A DNA stretch of 64,000 nucleotides, from assembly GCF_004331685.1 (NCBI RefSeq), contig NZ_SJSM01000005.1, forward strand, positions 310,001 to 374,000, written 5' to 3'. Source of the stretch: Pedobacter hiemivivus (GTDB lineage Bacteria > Bacteroidota > Bacteroidia > Sphingobacteriales > Sphingobacteriaceae). Under the pieces are notes generated by a model. It did not search any database. It saw only the letters and a program-made list of their open reading frames with translations, and had not been told where the DNA came from. Shown here piece by piece: positions 8,094-16,520 of this stretch; position 1 is the stretch's first letter, and every line of letters starts with the position of its first letter. The position numbers were made by a program, and so were the translations under genes.

Positions 8094-9118
8094 CTTTCAT
8101 GGCTTTCCATTTCTGCATTATATTCTGCCCGGCGGGCAGCGCTATTACAAGCGGCACGGTGATATAACATCTTTTGTGCAGCATCTTTATTTTTATCTTC
8201 ACCTTTCCAAATTTCCAAAGCGGGCTGCTGAATGGCTCTTGAAAAAGAAAAGGTTAAAGACCAGGGCATCAATGATCCAAACCTAAGCTGCATCATATTT
8301 AAACGTTCCGAAGCCAATTGATAAGCTTGTCCACCGGACAGGAATGCAATCCCCCCTACAGCAGCAGGAACCACTTTTAGAAAAGAAGAGATGGTTTCTG
8401 AGGCGATTTCCTCCGTATCACTTTGATCAGGACAGCTTAATCCCGGCAAAACCATGTTCGGTTTTAGAATCATCCCTTCCAGCGCAACCCTTTGTTCATA
8501 TAGCTCATTAAAAACGGTGTGCAATACATCTCGTGTAACTGCCCCACACTGTCGAAGGCTATGATCACCATCCATGAGCACTTCAGGCTCTACAACAGGC
8601 ACAATTCCTGCTTCCTGACGAAGCGCTGCATACCTTGCTAAGGTAAAAGCATTCGCTTTGATGCAAGTTCTTGTGGGGATCCCCTCACCAATAGTAATAA
8701 CTGCGCGAAACTTAGCAAAGCGTAAACCTAGTTTATAATAGGCCGATAAACGCTCGCGCATTCCATCTAAGCCTTCCGTAACTTTTTCGCCAGGAAATGC
8801 GGGTAAGTCTACAGTACCCTGATCTACCTTTATTCCGGCAATAATCCCCTTATGTTCCAGTATCTCTAGAAATGAGATGCCGCTTTCTGTTTTTTGATAC
8901 AATGTTTCCTCGAAAAGAATAGCTCCGCTGATGCACTCTTCCAAATGGGGCGTAGTGACAATCAATTCACGATACTTTCGTCTAAACTCTTCAGTTTCTG
9001 GAATCCCTAGTGCTTTAAATCTTTTGTTACAGGTCCCTAGACTTTCATCCATTGCCAACAATCCTTTATCGTCGGCCATAAGCCTTTGAGCGATATTTTT
9101 AAGTTCCAATGCGTACAT
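8090..9118 (-). CDS. fba: Class I fructose-bisphosphate aldolase
   Basis: A 342-aa Schiff-base aldolase. The key class I residues are in place: the catalytic Lys in MILKPNMV, Glu in VPVVEPEVLMDGDH, the FAKFRAV lysine, and GIKVDQG. It cleaves fructose 1,6-bisphosphate to two triose phosphates and, in this family, also sedoheptulose 1,7-bisphosphate. It is the last gene of a minus-strand operon behind transketolase and a HAD phosphatase, 14 nt downstream of the latter. A class I enzyme as sole aldolase would be less usual for Bacteroidota; a class II copy may exist elsewhere. Confidence 0.93.
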   Translation of the reverse strand: MYALELKNIAQRLMADDKGLLAMDESLGTCNKRFKALGIPETEEFRRKYRELIVTTPHLEECISGAILFEETLYQKTESGISFLEILEHKGIIAGIKVDQGTVDLPAFPGEKVTEGLDGMRERLSAYYKLGLRFAKFRAVITIGEGIPTRTCIKANAFTLARYAALRQEAGIVPVVEPEVLMDGDHSLRQCGAVTRDVLHTVFNELYEQRVALEGMILKPNMVLPGLSCPDQSDTEEIASETISSFLKVVPAAVGGIAFLSGGQAYQLASERLNMMQLRFGSLMPWSLTFSFSRAIQQPALEIWKGEDKNKDAAQKMLYHRAACNSAARRAEYNAEMESHES

Positions 9119-9132
9119 AGCGATGTGTATAA

Positions 9133-9744
9133 TTAAACGGAAGATTTAATCTCCTCCAATATTGTTTTAGTACTTAGAAAATCCTGATGATGAATACTTC
9201 TGATTCCCAGTTTTTGCGCAGCCTCGGCCAGCATAATCCGATCGTCAAAATACACACATTCTTCTGTGGATACCTGCGCAATTCCCATCGCCAGTTTAAA
9301 AATCCCTGGATCTGGTTTACGCATACCTACTTCACAGGAGGATACAAAAGCATCAAAACAATCATGTAACCCAAACTTCTTAATTCGGTAATCATTGAGT
9401 TCCCGACCTTCATTATTGATAGAAATAATTCTGAAGCCGCAGCTTCGCTTCCAGTCTTTTAGCCATTGTAGCAATCCAGGTAATTCTTCGGACTGTGCAA
9501 ACATGAAGGTCTTAAAATCTTCTTTTGTAAAGCTCCTTGGGTGATTAAATACAACGGTATCCAGGTAGTCATCCAGTGTGATTTTACCGATCTCGTAAAC
9601 ATTAAAGATAAAGCTATGCAAGACCTCCATTTCAGAATAATCGAGGTCAAACAACCGGGCGGCCTCTTGTCGGGACTGATGTCCCCAGCCATTGTTTAGC
9701 AGTACTCCGCCAACATCAAAAAAAACGACTTTTATGGTCTCCAT
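9133..9744 (-). CDS. HAD superfamily hydrolase (subfamily IA)
   Basis: A 203-aa HAD phosphatase. Motif I is FFDVGGVLL (an Asp nucleophile, though the second acidic residue of DxD is replaced by Gly), motif II is ISINNEG, motif III has Lys in MRKPDPGIF, and motif IV is VYFDDR. This layout resembles YihX-like alpha-D-glucose-1-phosphate phosphatases. It overlaps the transketolase gene by 13 nt, so translation is probably coupled. Its place between transketolase and aldolase suggests a sugar-phosphate substrate (inference). Confidence 0.85.
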   Translation of the reverse strand: METIKVVFFDVGGVLLNNGWGHQSRQEAARLFDLDYSEMEVLHSFIFNVYEIGKITLDDYLDTVVFNHPRSFTKEDFKTFMFAQSEELPGLLQWLKDWKRSCGFRIISINNEGRELNDYRIKKFGLHDCFDAFVSSCEVGMRKPDPGIFKLAMGIAQVSTEECVYFDDRIMLAEAAQKLGIRSIHHQDFLSTKTILEEIKSSV

Positions 9745-11741
9745 ATAATTTCCATTGCTCTTTTTACCACATTTTCGGAAGTAAAGCCATATTCCTTCAG
9801 TACTTCTTCCCCTGGGGCAGATTCACCAAATTTATTAATGCCAATTACATCCCCTTCATCAGTTACATACTTATGCCAGCCCAAGGGAGATCCTGCTTCT
9901 ACAGCCAATCGTTTTCTTAAAGCTTTCGGAAAGATCTTTTCCTTATAAACTGCGTCTTGTTTTTCGAACAATTCCCAGGAAGGCATACTGACTACCCTTG
10001 CGGCAACATTTTTATCCTTTAATTGTTCCTGCGCAGTTAACAACAACTGAACCTCAGAGCCAGTCCCCATCAATATGATTTGTGGTTCCTTTTCAGATTC
10101 CGAAAGTATATAAGCGCCCTTTTCAAGTTCGGTCGCTTTGGTATATTTCTCCTGATCAATTACGGGCAATTCCTGCCTGGTTAAAATTAAGGCAACCGGA
10201 CCATCAGTATGTTCTAATGCTACACGCCAGGCATTAGCAGTTTCATTTGCGTCAGCAGGACGGATCACTGTTAAATTGGGGACAGACCTTAAACCGATCA
10301 GCTGTTCTACCGGTTGGTGGGTAGTTCCATCTTCACCTAAACCTATACTATCATGGGTATAGATAAATATAGGGCGGATTTTCATGATTGCTGCCAGCCG
10401 AATAGGCGGCCTCATGTAATCCGAAAATATAAGAAATGTAGCACCATAAGGAATAATACACTTACTAAGCGCCATCCCATTTAATATGGCCCCCATAGCA
10501 TGTTCTCTAATTCCGAAGTGAAAAATACGCCCGCCAGGGTTCGCTGAAGAAAATGACTCATATTTTTTCAGATCTGTATCCGTTGAGGGAGAAAGATCGG
10601 CCGAACCGCCCATTAAATGAGGCAAATCATCGGCAATTGCATTCAGTACTTTTCCTGATGCTTTACGAGTTGCTATTTTTTCATCCCCAGCCTTGAAAAC
10701 TGGCAATTTCTCTTTCCATCCTTTAGGCAGTTTGCCACTGCTTATTAATTCGTATTCATTGGCCAACTCCGGATATTTTCCTTTGTAGCGCTTATACAAT
10801 TCATTCCAATCTTGCTCCTTTTTAATCCCTTTCTGCCCTGCTTCACGATAATAATGCAAAACCTCTGTGGGGACTTCAAAATGTTGATCAGGATCAAAAC
10901 CAAATCTTTCCTTAACCAGCCTCAGTTCATCTTCGCCCAATGGTGAGCCATGAGCAGCAGCTGTATCCACTTTATTTGGGCTACCATAACCAATATGAGT
11001 TCGCACCTTAATCAATGAAGGCCGTTTCGTTTCCATTTGAGCATTTTTAATGGCTGCAAAAAGTGCGGCGAGATCGTTTCCATCTGCCAGCACCTGTACA
11101 TGCCAGCCATAGGCTTCAAAGCGCTTCGCTACATCTTCATCAAAGGCGAGATCTGTATTCCCTTCAATGGTAATGTGGTTATCATCGTATAGATAAATGA
11201 GATTGCCCAATTGGAGATGCCCTGCTATAGAGGCGGCTTCAGAACTGACACCCTCCATCATATCACCATCACTGCAAATCGCGTAAATCTTATAATCAAA
11301 CACCTCGAATTCCGGCTTATTGTAACGGTCAGCCATGTGTTTTTGTGCAATTGCAAAACCTACTCCGTTGGCAAAACCTTGTCCCAAGGGGCCTGTAGTG
11401 ACTTCAATTCCAGCCAACAAACCATACTCTGGATGCCCCGCCGTTTTGCTATGTAATTGCCTGAAATGCTTAAGATCATCCAAAGTAATATCATAACCCG
11501 TTAGATACAAAAAACTGTATTGTAGCATACAGGCATGGCCGGCAGATAATATAAAACGGTCGCGATTTGCCCATTCTGGATTTTCGGGATTATAGGTCAT
11601 ACTTTCAGCCCACAAAACATGCCCTATGGGGGCAAGCCCCATTGGTGTTCCCGGATGACCAGAATTTGCTTTTTGAACAGCATCAATGGACAATACACGA
11701 ACCGTATTGATGCCCAATTGTTGGATAGAATCAGTCTTCAT
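9732..11741 (-). CDS. tkt: Transketolase
   Basis: A full-length (about 669 aa) single-chain transketolase. Seen: ANSGHPGTPMG near the N-terminus, the thiamine-diphosphate motif from SDGDMMEG to the YLYDDN Asn, the catalytic GLGEDGTTHQP loop, and the FGxREHAMG motif. It transfers two-carbon ketol units in the pentose phosphate pathway. The frame extends to a GTG at 11756, but ATG 11741 matches the usual family N-terminus. It overlaps the SPFH gene by 11 nt and the HAD gene by 13 nt, a tight four-gene operon. Confidence 0.96.
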   Translation of the reverse strand: MKTDSIQQLGINTVRVLSIDAVQKANSGHPGTPMGLAPIGHVLWAESMTYNPENPEWANRDRFILSAGHACMLQYSFLYLTGYDITLDDLKHFRQLHSKTAGHPEYGLLAGIEVTTGPLGQGFANGVGFAIAQKHMADRYNKPEFEVFDYKIYAICSDGDMMEGVSSEAASIAGHLQLGNLIYLYDDNHITIEGNTDLAFDEDVAKRFEAYGWHVQVLADGNDLAALFAAIKNAQMETKRPSLIKVRTHIGYGSPNKVDTAAAHGSPLGEDELRLVKERFGFDPDQHFEVPTEVLHYYREAGQKGIKKEQDWNELYKRYKGKYPELANEYELISSGKLPKGWKEKLPVFKAGDEKIATRKASGKVLNAIADDLPHLMGGSADLSPSTDTDLKKYESFSSANPGGRIFHFGIREHAMGAILNGMALSKCIIPYGATFLIFSDYMRPPIRLAAIMKIRPIFIYTHDSIGLGEDGTTHQPVEQLIGLRSVPNLTVIRPADANETANAWRVALEHTDGPVALILTRQELPVIDQEKYTKATELEKGAYILSESEKEPQIILMGTGSEVQLLLTAQEQLKDKNVAARVVSMPSWELFEKQDAVYKEKIFPKALRKRLAVEAGSPLGWHKYVTDEGDVIGINKFGESAPGEEVLKEYGFTSENVVKRAMEIIWRP

Positions 11742-12633
11742 TTGATAGTTTTTCACGTTCCCGGGTTTTGTCCTTCCTCATATTTAAAGGTAGCACACCG
11801 GCCATTTCACCAATAACATTTACCAGTTCGGTTCCTGTAGGGATGACTATTTTAGCGTTCGAACGCAATGAGTTCTCTACAGTCTCCAATTTTCTTAACA
11901 ATTGTGCATTGCCTACAAAGTATTCGTTGGCAGCTTCATTTACCAGCTTAATTGCTTCGGCATCACCTTCAGCATGTAATATTTTCGCTTGTCTTGAACC
12001 TTCTGCTTCTTTTATTTTTGCCCGTTTTACACCGTCTGCAGCAGTCTCTGTTGCTGTAGCATAGTCGATGGCCGCTATCTTTTCGTTTTCTGCTTTTACG
12101 ACCTTGTTCATGGTCTCCTGCACATCCCTAGGTGGATCTATTTCTTTTAATTCTGTACGCACAATGACAATTCCCCAGCTTGCAGTCTCATTTTTCAAGG
12201 TATTGTGTAATTCGGAGTTAATTTTCCCCCTTTCACTATTTGCCGATCTTAGAGTAAGTGTCCCTATGATGTTACGCAATGTTGTACGTGCAAGGTTTAC
12301 GATTTGTAATTTGTAGTTATTTACATTGTATAGAGAACTTTTCACATTCTCTTCGTTTTCTATTACTCTAAAATAGACCTGAGCATCTACACTCGCGTTA
12401 AGGTTATCATTCGTGATGATTTCCTGTGGCTGTGCATCAACCATCTGTTCAGTGGTATTGATGACATACATTTTATCGATAAAAGGAATTATCCAATGGA
12501 ATCCGGGCTGTGCAAACTTGATGTATTTCCCAAGTCGCTCGATGAGCCCCCGATGTGTGGGTCGGACTATTTTAACCCCCATGAAGAATAGTATGATGAT
12601 TGCGGCAATGATGATGATAACTTGTGTTCCCAT
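11731..12633 (-). CDS. SPFH/band 7 membrane protein (QmcA/stomatin-like)
   Basis: A 300-aa protein with one N-terminal membrane helix (about residues 4-20) followed by an SPFH domain (VRPTHRGLIERLGKY; NTTEQMVDAQPQEIITNDN) and an Ala/Glu-rich coiled coil (about residues 180-240). The family forms ring-like oligomers at the membrane; QmcA of E. coli is the closest type. It is the first gene of the operon with transketolase, which is metabolically unexpected. A GGA just before ATG may aid initiation. Confidence 0.88.
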   Translation of the reverse strand: MGTQVIIIIAAIIILFFMGVKIVRPTHRGLIERLGKYIKFAQPGFHWIIPFIDKMYVINTTEQMVDAQPQEIITNDNLNASVDAQVYFRVIENEENVKSSLYNVNNYKLQIVNLARTTLRNIIGTLTLRSANSERGKINSELHNTLKNETASWGIVIVRTELKEIDPPRDVQETMNKVVKAENEKIAAIDYATATETAADGVKRAKIKEAEGSRQAKILHAEGDAEAIKLVNEAANEYFVGNAQLLRKLETVENSLRSNAKIVIPTGTELVNVIGEMAGVLPLNMRKDKTREREKLSNED

Positions 12634-12817
12634 TTCCTTTTATGTTTAAATATGTATATTCTACCTAGGTATAAAATCGCATTTAAAAAGTATTCAATGA
12701 GTGTTGATCAATAGGAAATCAATTATTTAAACATAAAAAAACAGGCATTTGTTTTATATTAACCATATTAAACTTTTAAGCCAAATCTTATTCTAATCCG
12801 CTTTAAACCTTTTTCCC

Positions 12818-13906
12818 ATGATGAGAAAAACCCTATTTTTTGCTATAGTACTATTGTTTTCTGCTCATGCTAAGGCGCAATATGTTAGTTTGAACGACAA
12901 CGAGGTCCATAAATTGAAAACACTGATCGGTATTGATGCCCATGCGAAAAAACTGTATACCAAATATCAGGTCATTGCCGATGCTGCCGTAAAGGAAAAT
13001 CCACAGCCAATCGACACAATACGCACCGAGGGGTTATTAAAAGGCAACCCAAAAAAAACAGCTACCATTAATGCTTTGCGTGATATGAGTAAGATGTATG
13101 CACTTGCCATTTGCTACCGCATAGAAGGCAAAAAGAGTTACTTAGAAAGCCTTGCTTCGTATTTAACAGCTTGGGCAAAAGTTAACACTTCGCGTGGCAA
13201 CCCTATTGATGACACCAATCTGGAAGATGCGATTACAGCTTATGACTTGGTGAAAACATATTTACAACCAAAGGATAATGAATTAATAGTCAAATGGCTT
13301 AGCCAAGCCGCAAATGCGGGGATAACCTTCTATAGCAAATCCTCAAAAAAAATGACATCTTATAACAACTGGCGCTCGCATCAGCTAAAAATAGTTGGCT
13401 TGATCGCCTATGCCATTGATGATGCCGGGTATAAAAAATATGTGGACGAGCATTTGAAAATCCAGATAGAGAAAAACCTATATGCAGATGGATCGGGTGT
13501 TGATTTTAAGCACAGAGATGCGCTACACTATCATGTTTATACCTTAGAGCCATTCCTTAGGCTAGCCATTGTTTTAAAACGTGCCACTGGGGTTGACGCA
13601 TACAGCGCCGTATCTGCAAGCGAGTCTTCTATCCAAAAATCTGTTGAATGGCTAATGCCTTACGCTACCAGTGAAAAAACGCACGGTGAATACGTAAATT
13701 CTACGGTTAAATTTGATCAGGCTCGCGCCAAAAATGGCGAAAGTGCCTATGAAGCCGGAAATTTATGGAAACCAAAATCGGGACTTAAAGTATTGGCCTT
13801 AGCTGCTTATTTTGATCCGCAATATAACAGCATCATTAAAATAGTTGTAAGTACAACAAATGACTATAGCGATTGGCAGTTGGTATTGAATAACGTGATG
13901 ATGTAA
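12818..13906 (+). CDS. Exported alginate-lyase-like (alpha/alpha toroid) protein
   Basis: A 362-aa protein with a signal peptide (cleavage near AHAKAQ, residue 21). The body resembles the Alginate_lyase superfamily (PL5-like helical toroid). Candidate active-site segments are NNWRSHQLK and a later HRDALHYHVYTLEPFLR with several His, Tyr and Arg, plausible for beta-elimination of uronic-acid polymers. There is no SusC/SusD partner nearby, so it is not part of an evident polysaccharide locus. The substrate (alginate, glucuronan or other) is unproven. Confidence 0.72.
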   Translation: MMRKTLFFAIVLLFSAHAKAQYVSLNDNEVHKLKTLIGIDAHAKKLYTKYQVIADAAVKENPQPIDTIRTEGLLKGNPKKTATINALRDMSKMYALAICYRIEGKKSYLESLASYLTAWAKVNTSRGNPIDDTNLEDAITAYDLVKTYLQPKDNELIVKWLSQAANAGITFYSKSSKKMTSYNNWRSHQLKIVGLIAYAIDDAGYKKYVDEHLKIQIEKNLYADGSGVDFKHRDALHYHVYTLEPFLRLAIVLKRATGVDAYSAVSASESSIQKSVEWLMPYATSEKTHGEYVNSTVKFDQARAKNGESAYEAGNLWKPKSGLKVLALAAYFDPQYNSIIKIVVSTTNDYSDWQLVLNNVMM

Positions 13907-13983
13907 CCCATTAATTCACTGTAATACAGCTACATTATTTATTCTTTTATCTTTTTTTATTATTATCGTCAAGTATTTATAAT

Positions 13984-13991
13984 TATATTTG
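13984..13991 (+). promoter_or_regulatory. -7 promoter element (TATATTTG)
   Basis: TATATTTG fits the Bacteroidota TAnnTTTG -7 element exactly and sits 7 nt before ATG 13999 of the 42-aa ORF. The -33 region is only T-rich. It would give a nearly leaderless transcript for the small two-gene unit. Confidence 0.55.
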
Positions 13992-13998
13992 TATCAGA

Positions 13999-14127
13999 AT
14001 GACACTACAACCATTACATATAAAGAATTCATCTAAAGGATTTTTAGACCTCGTTACTAAGCTTAAGGCTGATAAGGACGCGAAGGTAAAGGCGTTGCTT
14101 TCTAAAAAAACGACCATTAAAAAGTAG
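13999..14127 (+). CDS. Small basic protein, 42 aa, first gene of a two-gene unit
   Basis: ATG 13999 to TAG 14127. The product begins MTLQPLHIKNSSKGFLDLV and ends in a Lys-rich tail, with a likely amphipathic helix in the middle. A perfect -7 box precedes it, and the next gene starts 8 nt after its stop, so the two look co-transcribed. Size, charge and order recall an antitoxin-like or accessory partner, but no antitoxin motif is recognised. The function is unknown. Confidence 0.55.
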   Translation: MTLQPLHIKNSSKGFLDLVTKLKADKDAKVKALLSKKTTIKK

Positions 14128-14135
14128 TTTAATTA

Positions 14136-14603
14136 ATGCCTCTCGAAGAAAGTTATTCCTTAACTACCAAGGAAGGTCACGAATACAGAATTGGCTTTTC
14201 TCCATTTGACATTTTTGCAACGCCTAAATCATTAACTAAACCTATTGTTGATGTTGTTATAGCAATTGATGATAACAAAGGAATAAATAATGCTAGTACA
14301 TTATTCGAATTTTCAAAAATTATAAAAGAATATCTTTTTAAGAATGATGTAATTCTTTATTGTTATTGTGATAATAAGGAAATTGAAAGGGGCAAAAAAC
14401 ATCAACATCTCAGTCCTCAGGAATATAGGAGCTTATTATTTGAAAAAATGTTTGATAAAGCATCAAATAAAGATTTCATTAATAAGCCAATACTTCTTAT
14501 TGACGCAACAGATAATAAACACTGCATTCATTTCTTCTCTAGCACTCAAAATCTTGATCAAATTGAATTGCTTTCTGAAGAACTTTACAAAGCAAAAGGA
14601 TAA
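14136..14603 (+). CDS. DUF6169-like protein
   Basis: A 155-aa soluble protein. It opens with SYSLTTKEGHEYRIGFSPFD, has a DVVIAIDDNKG core, then a central segment NDVILYCYCDNKEIERGKKHQ and a C-terminal FFSSTQNLDQIE. The pattern recalls the Bacteroidota family DUF6169; I hold this tentatively. Base composition is more AT-rich than neighbouring genes. It pairs with the 42-aa ORF just upstream. No catalytic motif is certain. Possible roles include a toxin/antitoxin-like or defence accessory pair, but nothing in the sequence proves it. Confidence 0.6.
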   Translation: MPLEESYSLTTKEGHEYRIGFSPFDIFATPKSLTKPIVDVVIAIDDNKGINNASTLFEFSKIIKEYLFKNDVILYCYCDNKEIERGKKHQHLSPQEYRSLLFEKMFDKASNKDFINKPILLIDATDNKHCIHFFSSTQNLDQIELLSEELYKAKG

Positions 14604-14675
14604 TTAATATTAAATTCTTCAAAAAAAAACATCAACATTTGATAGACCAAAATCGATTCTATTACAAAAACATAC

Positions 14676-14690
14676 TTTAAACTGTTTAAA
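14676..14690. promoter_or_regulatory. Candidate operator: 15-nt palindrome upstream of lat
   Basis: TTTAAACTGTTTAAA is a perfect palindrome (7-bp arms around T), 38 nt upstream of the -33 box of the lysine aminotransferase promoter. Its inner 13 nt recur just upstream of the acyl-CoA dehydrogenase gene at 17837-17849. Confidence 0.5.
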
Positions 14691-14727
14691 CCTAGATTTT
14701 GCATAAAACCCTGAAATAGTGCCTGTA

Positions 14728-14758
14728 TTTGTTAATTTGGCGGTTTTCATTACATTTG
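14728..14758 (+). promoter_or_regulatory. Promoter of lat (perfect -33/-7)
   Basis: TTTG at 14728-14731, a 19-nt spacer, then TACATTTG at 14751-14758: an exact match to the Bacteroidota housekeeping promoter. ATG follows at 14781, giving a leader of about 15-20 nt. Confidence 0.85.
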
Positions 14759-14780
14759 GAATATACCAAAAACAAAAACT

Positions 14781-16112
14781 ATGTATCAACTAACTGTAGC
14801 TCCGGACAAGGTAAATGAAACCCTAAGTAAGCACATTTTAGCCGATGGGTTTGATTTAACTTACGACATGGAACAAAGTCAGGGTGCTTATATTTACGAT
14901 TCCAAAAACAAGCGTACCCTACTCGACTTTTTCACTTGCTTTGCTTCAGTTCCTTTGGGTTATAATCATCCTAAAATGATCAATGATGAGGCCTTCAAAA
15001 AGAACCTTTTGCAAGCTGCCTTAGCCAACCCATCTAACTCGGATGTTTATACACAGCAGTATGCACAATTTGTTGATACTTTTGCTAAACATGGTATGCC
15101 TGATTATTTACCCCATGCCTTTTTTATTGCAGGTGGCGGATTGGCGGTCGAAAATGCCATTAAAGTTGCCATGGACTGGAAAGTTCAGAAAAACTTTGCC
15201 AAAGGCTATAAAGAAGAAAGAGGCTTTAAAGTACTCCATTTTGAAAAAGCATTTCATGGTCGCACTGGCTATACCTTAAGCTTAACCAATACACTTCCTG
15301 ATAAAACCAAGTGGTTTGCCAAATTCGACTGGCCAAGAGTTTCTGTACCTGTAGTTAAATTTCCTTTACAGGACGAAAATCTGAAAGTAGCCGTCGAGAC
15401 AGAAGCCACTTCTATTGCCCAAATTAAACAAGCTTTTGCGGATAACAAAGATGATATCTGTGCAATTATAGTTGAACCCATACAATCTGAAGGCGGTGAC
15501 AACCATTTGCGTGAAGAGTTTTTAATCCAATTGAAAGCCCTTGCTGATGAGCATGATGCTTTTCTTATTTATGATGAAGTACAAACTGGTGTAGGCCTAA
15601 CCGGGAAGTTCTGGTGCCATCAACACTTTAGTGAGCAAGCTCGTCCGGATATTGTTGCATTTGGTAAGAAAATGCAGGTTTGCGGTATTTTGGTGGGTAA
15701 CAAAGTGGATCAGGTAGAAAACAACGTATTTAAAGTTTCTTCCCGCATCAATTCTACATGGGGCGGTAACCTGGTTGATATGGTTAGGTCTTCCCAGATC
15801 CTGGATATCGTTGCTGAGGATAACCTATGTGAAAATGCCAGAATAGTTGGCGATTATTTAAAGGCAGGCTTGCAAGAACTGGCAGCCAAATATAATATCA
15901 TCAGTAACGTTCGCGGTAAAGGCTTACTTTGCGCTTTTGATTTTGCCGATAAAGCTACCCGCGATGCTTTTATACAAAAAGGGATGGAGCATAATGTGAT
16001 GTTCCTGGGATGTGGCAGTCAAACTATTCGTTTCAGACCAGCACTATGTATTGAGAAAAAACATATTGATGAGGGCTTAGCTGTTATGAACCTTATATTA
16101 CCCTCTTTATAA
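14781..16112 (+). CDS. lat: L-lysine 6-transaminase
   Basis: A 443-aa class III (ornithine/GABA-type) PLP aminotransferase. Seen: the N-terminal LADGFDLTYDMEQSQGAY segment typical of lysine 6-aminotransferase, VEPIQSEGGD, the cofactor Asp in YDEVQTG and the Schiff-base Lys in FGKKMQ. It moves the epsilon-amino group of lysine to 2-oxoglutarate, yielding aminoadipate semialdehyde, the first step of one lysine breakdown route. It has its own strong promoter and a palindromic element further upstream. Its stop overlaps the next gene's start by 1 nt (TAATG). Confidence 0.9.
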   Translation: MYQLTVAPDKVNETLSKHILADGFDLTYDMEQSQGAYIYDSKNKRTLLDFFTCFASVPLGYNHPKMINDEAFKKNLLQAALANPSNSDVYTQQYAQFVDTFAKHGMPDYLPHAFFIAGGGLAVENAIKVAMDWKVQKNFAKGYKEERGFKVLHFEKAFHGRTGYTLSLTNTLPDKTKWFAKFDWPRVSVPVVKFPLQDENLKVAVETEATSIAQIKQAFADNKDDICAIIVEPIQSEGGDNHLREEFLIQLKALADEHDAFLIYDEVQTGVGLTGKFWCHQHFSEQARPDIVAFGKKMQVCGILVGNKVDQVENNVFKVSSRINSTWGGNLVDMVRSSQILDIVAEDNLCENARIVGDYLKAGLQELAAKYNIISNVRGKGLLCAFDFADKATRDAFIQKGMEHNVMFLGCGSQTIRFRPALCIEKKHIDEGLAVMNLILPSL

Positions 16113-16516
16113 TGGGTAATAAAAAATTAAACGCTTTACTATCCGTACTCGTTATTGCATTAATCGTATGGATGGTTAAAGGCACATTTATGCAGCCCGG
16201 AGTTAATGATTTAAAAGGTGGATTTAAAGAGGTTGCCCATTACCGCAATGAAAACAATACGGGGCCTATTCAGCATGTATTTTCGGTTAGCGTAAAAGAT
16301 ACGGCTGTAGCTGAACTAGAGACTTATGGCAATTTTATGCCGCATCATAAAGGAGGGAATACCAAAGTATATTTCTTTTTAGAAGGAACTGAAGTACCCG
16401 ACAAGCTTTATGCAGGAAAAGAAAACTTTGATCCGCAGTACAATACTTACTGTATTGCCCTTTACGAAAAAACCGCAATGGGCAATACCAGTATAGGGAA
16501 GAACCCTTTTAAGTAA
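16112..16516 (+). CDS. Membrane-anchored hypothetical protein
   Basis: A 134-aa protein with one N-terminal hydrophobic helix (about residues 7-24) and a predicted extracytoplasmic domain (for example NFMPHHKGGNTKVYFF and YNTYCIALYEKT). Its start is coupled to lat by a TAATG overlap, so the two are co-transcribed. It ends 4 nt short of the convergent acyl-CoA dehydrogenase gene. I do not recognise the family. Confidence 0.7.
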   Translation: MGNKKLNALLSVLVIALIVWMVKGTFMQPGVNDLKGGFKEVAHYRNENNTGPIQHVFSVSVKDTAVAELETYGNFMPHHKGGNTKVYFFLEGTEVPDKLYAGKENFDPQYNTYCIALYEKTAMGNTSIGKNPFK

Positions 16517-16520
16517 GAAA

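Noticed and set aside
8044..8286. 80-aa plus-strand ORF over the end of the histidine kinase and fba genes
   Set aside because: It overlaps two well-supported genes in other frames and its product resembles nothing.
11741..11756. GTG 11756 as start of transketolase
   Set aside because: ATG 11741 gives the usual family N-terminus and a smaller overlap with the SPFH gene.
11768..12649. Three plus-strand ORFs opposite the SPFH gene
   Set aside because: Antisense shadows of a conserved gene; low-complexity Ser/Ala/Ile products without starts in context.
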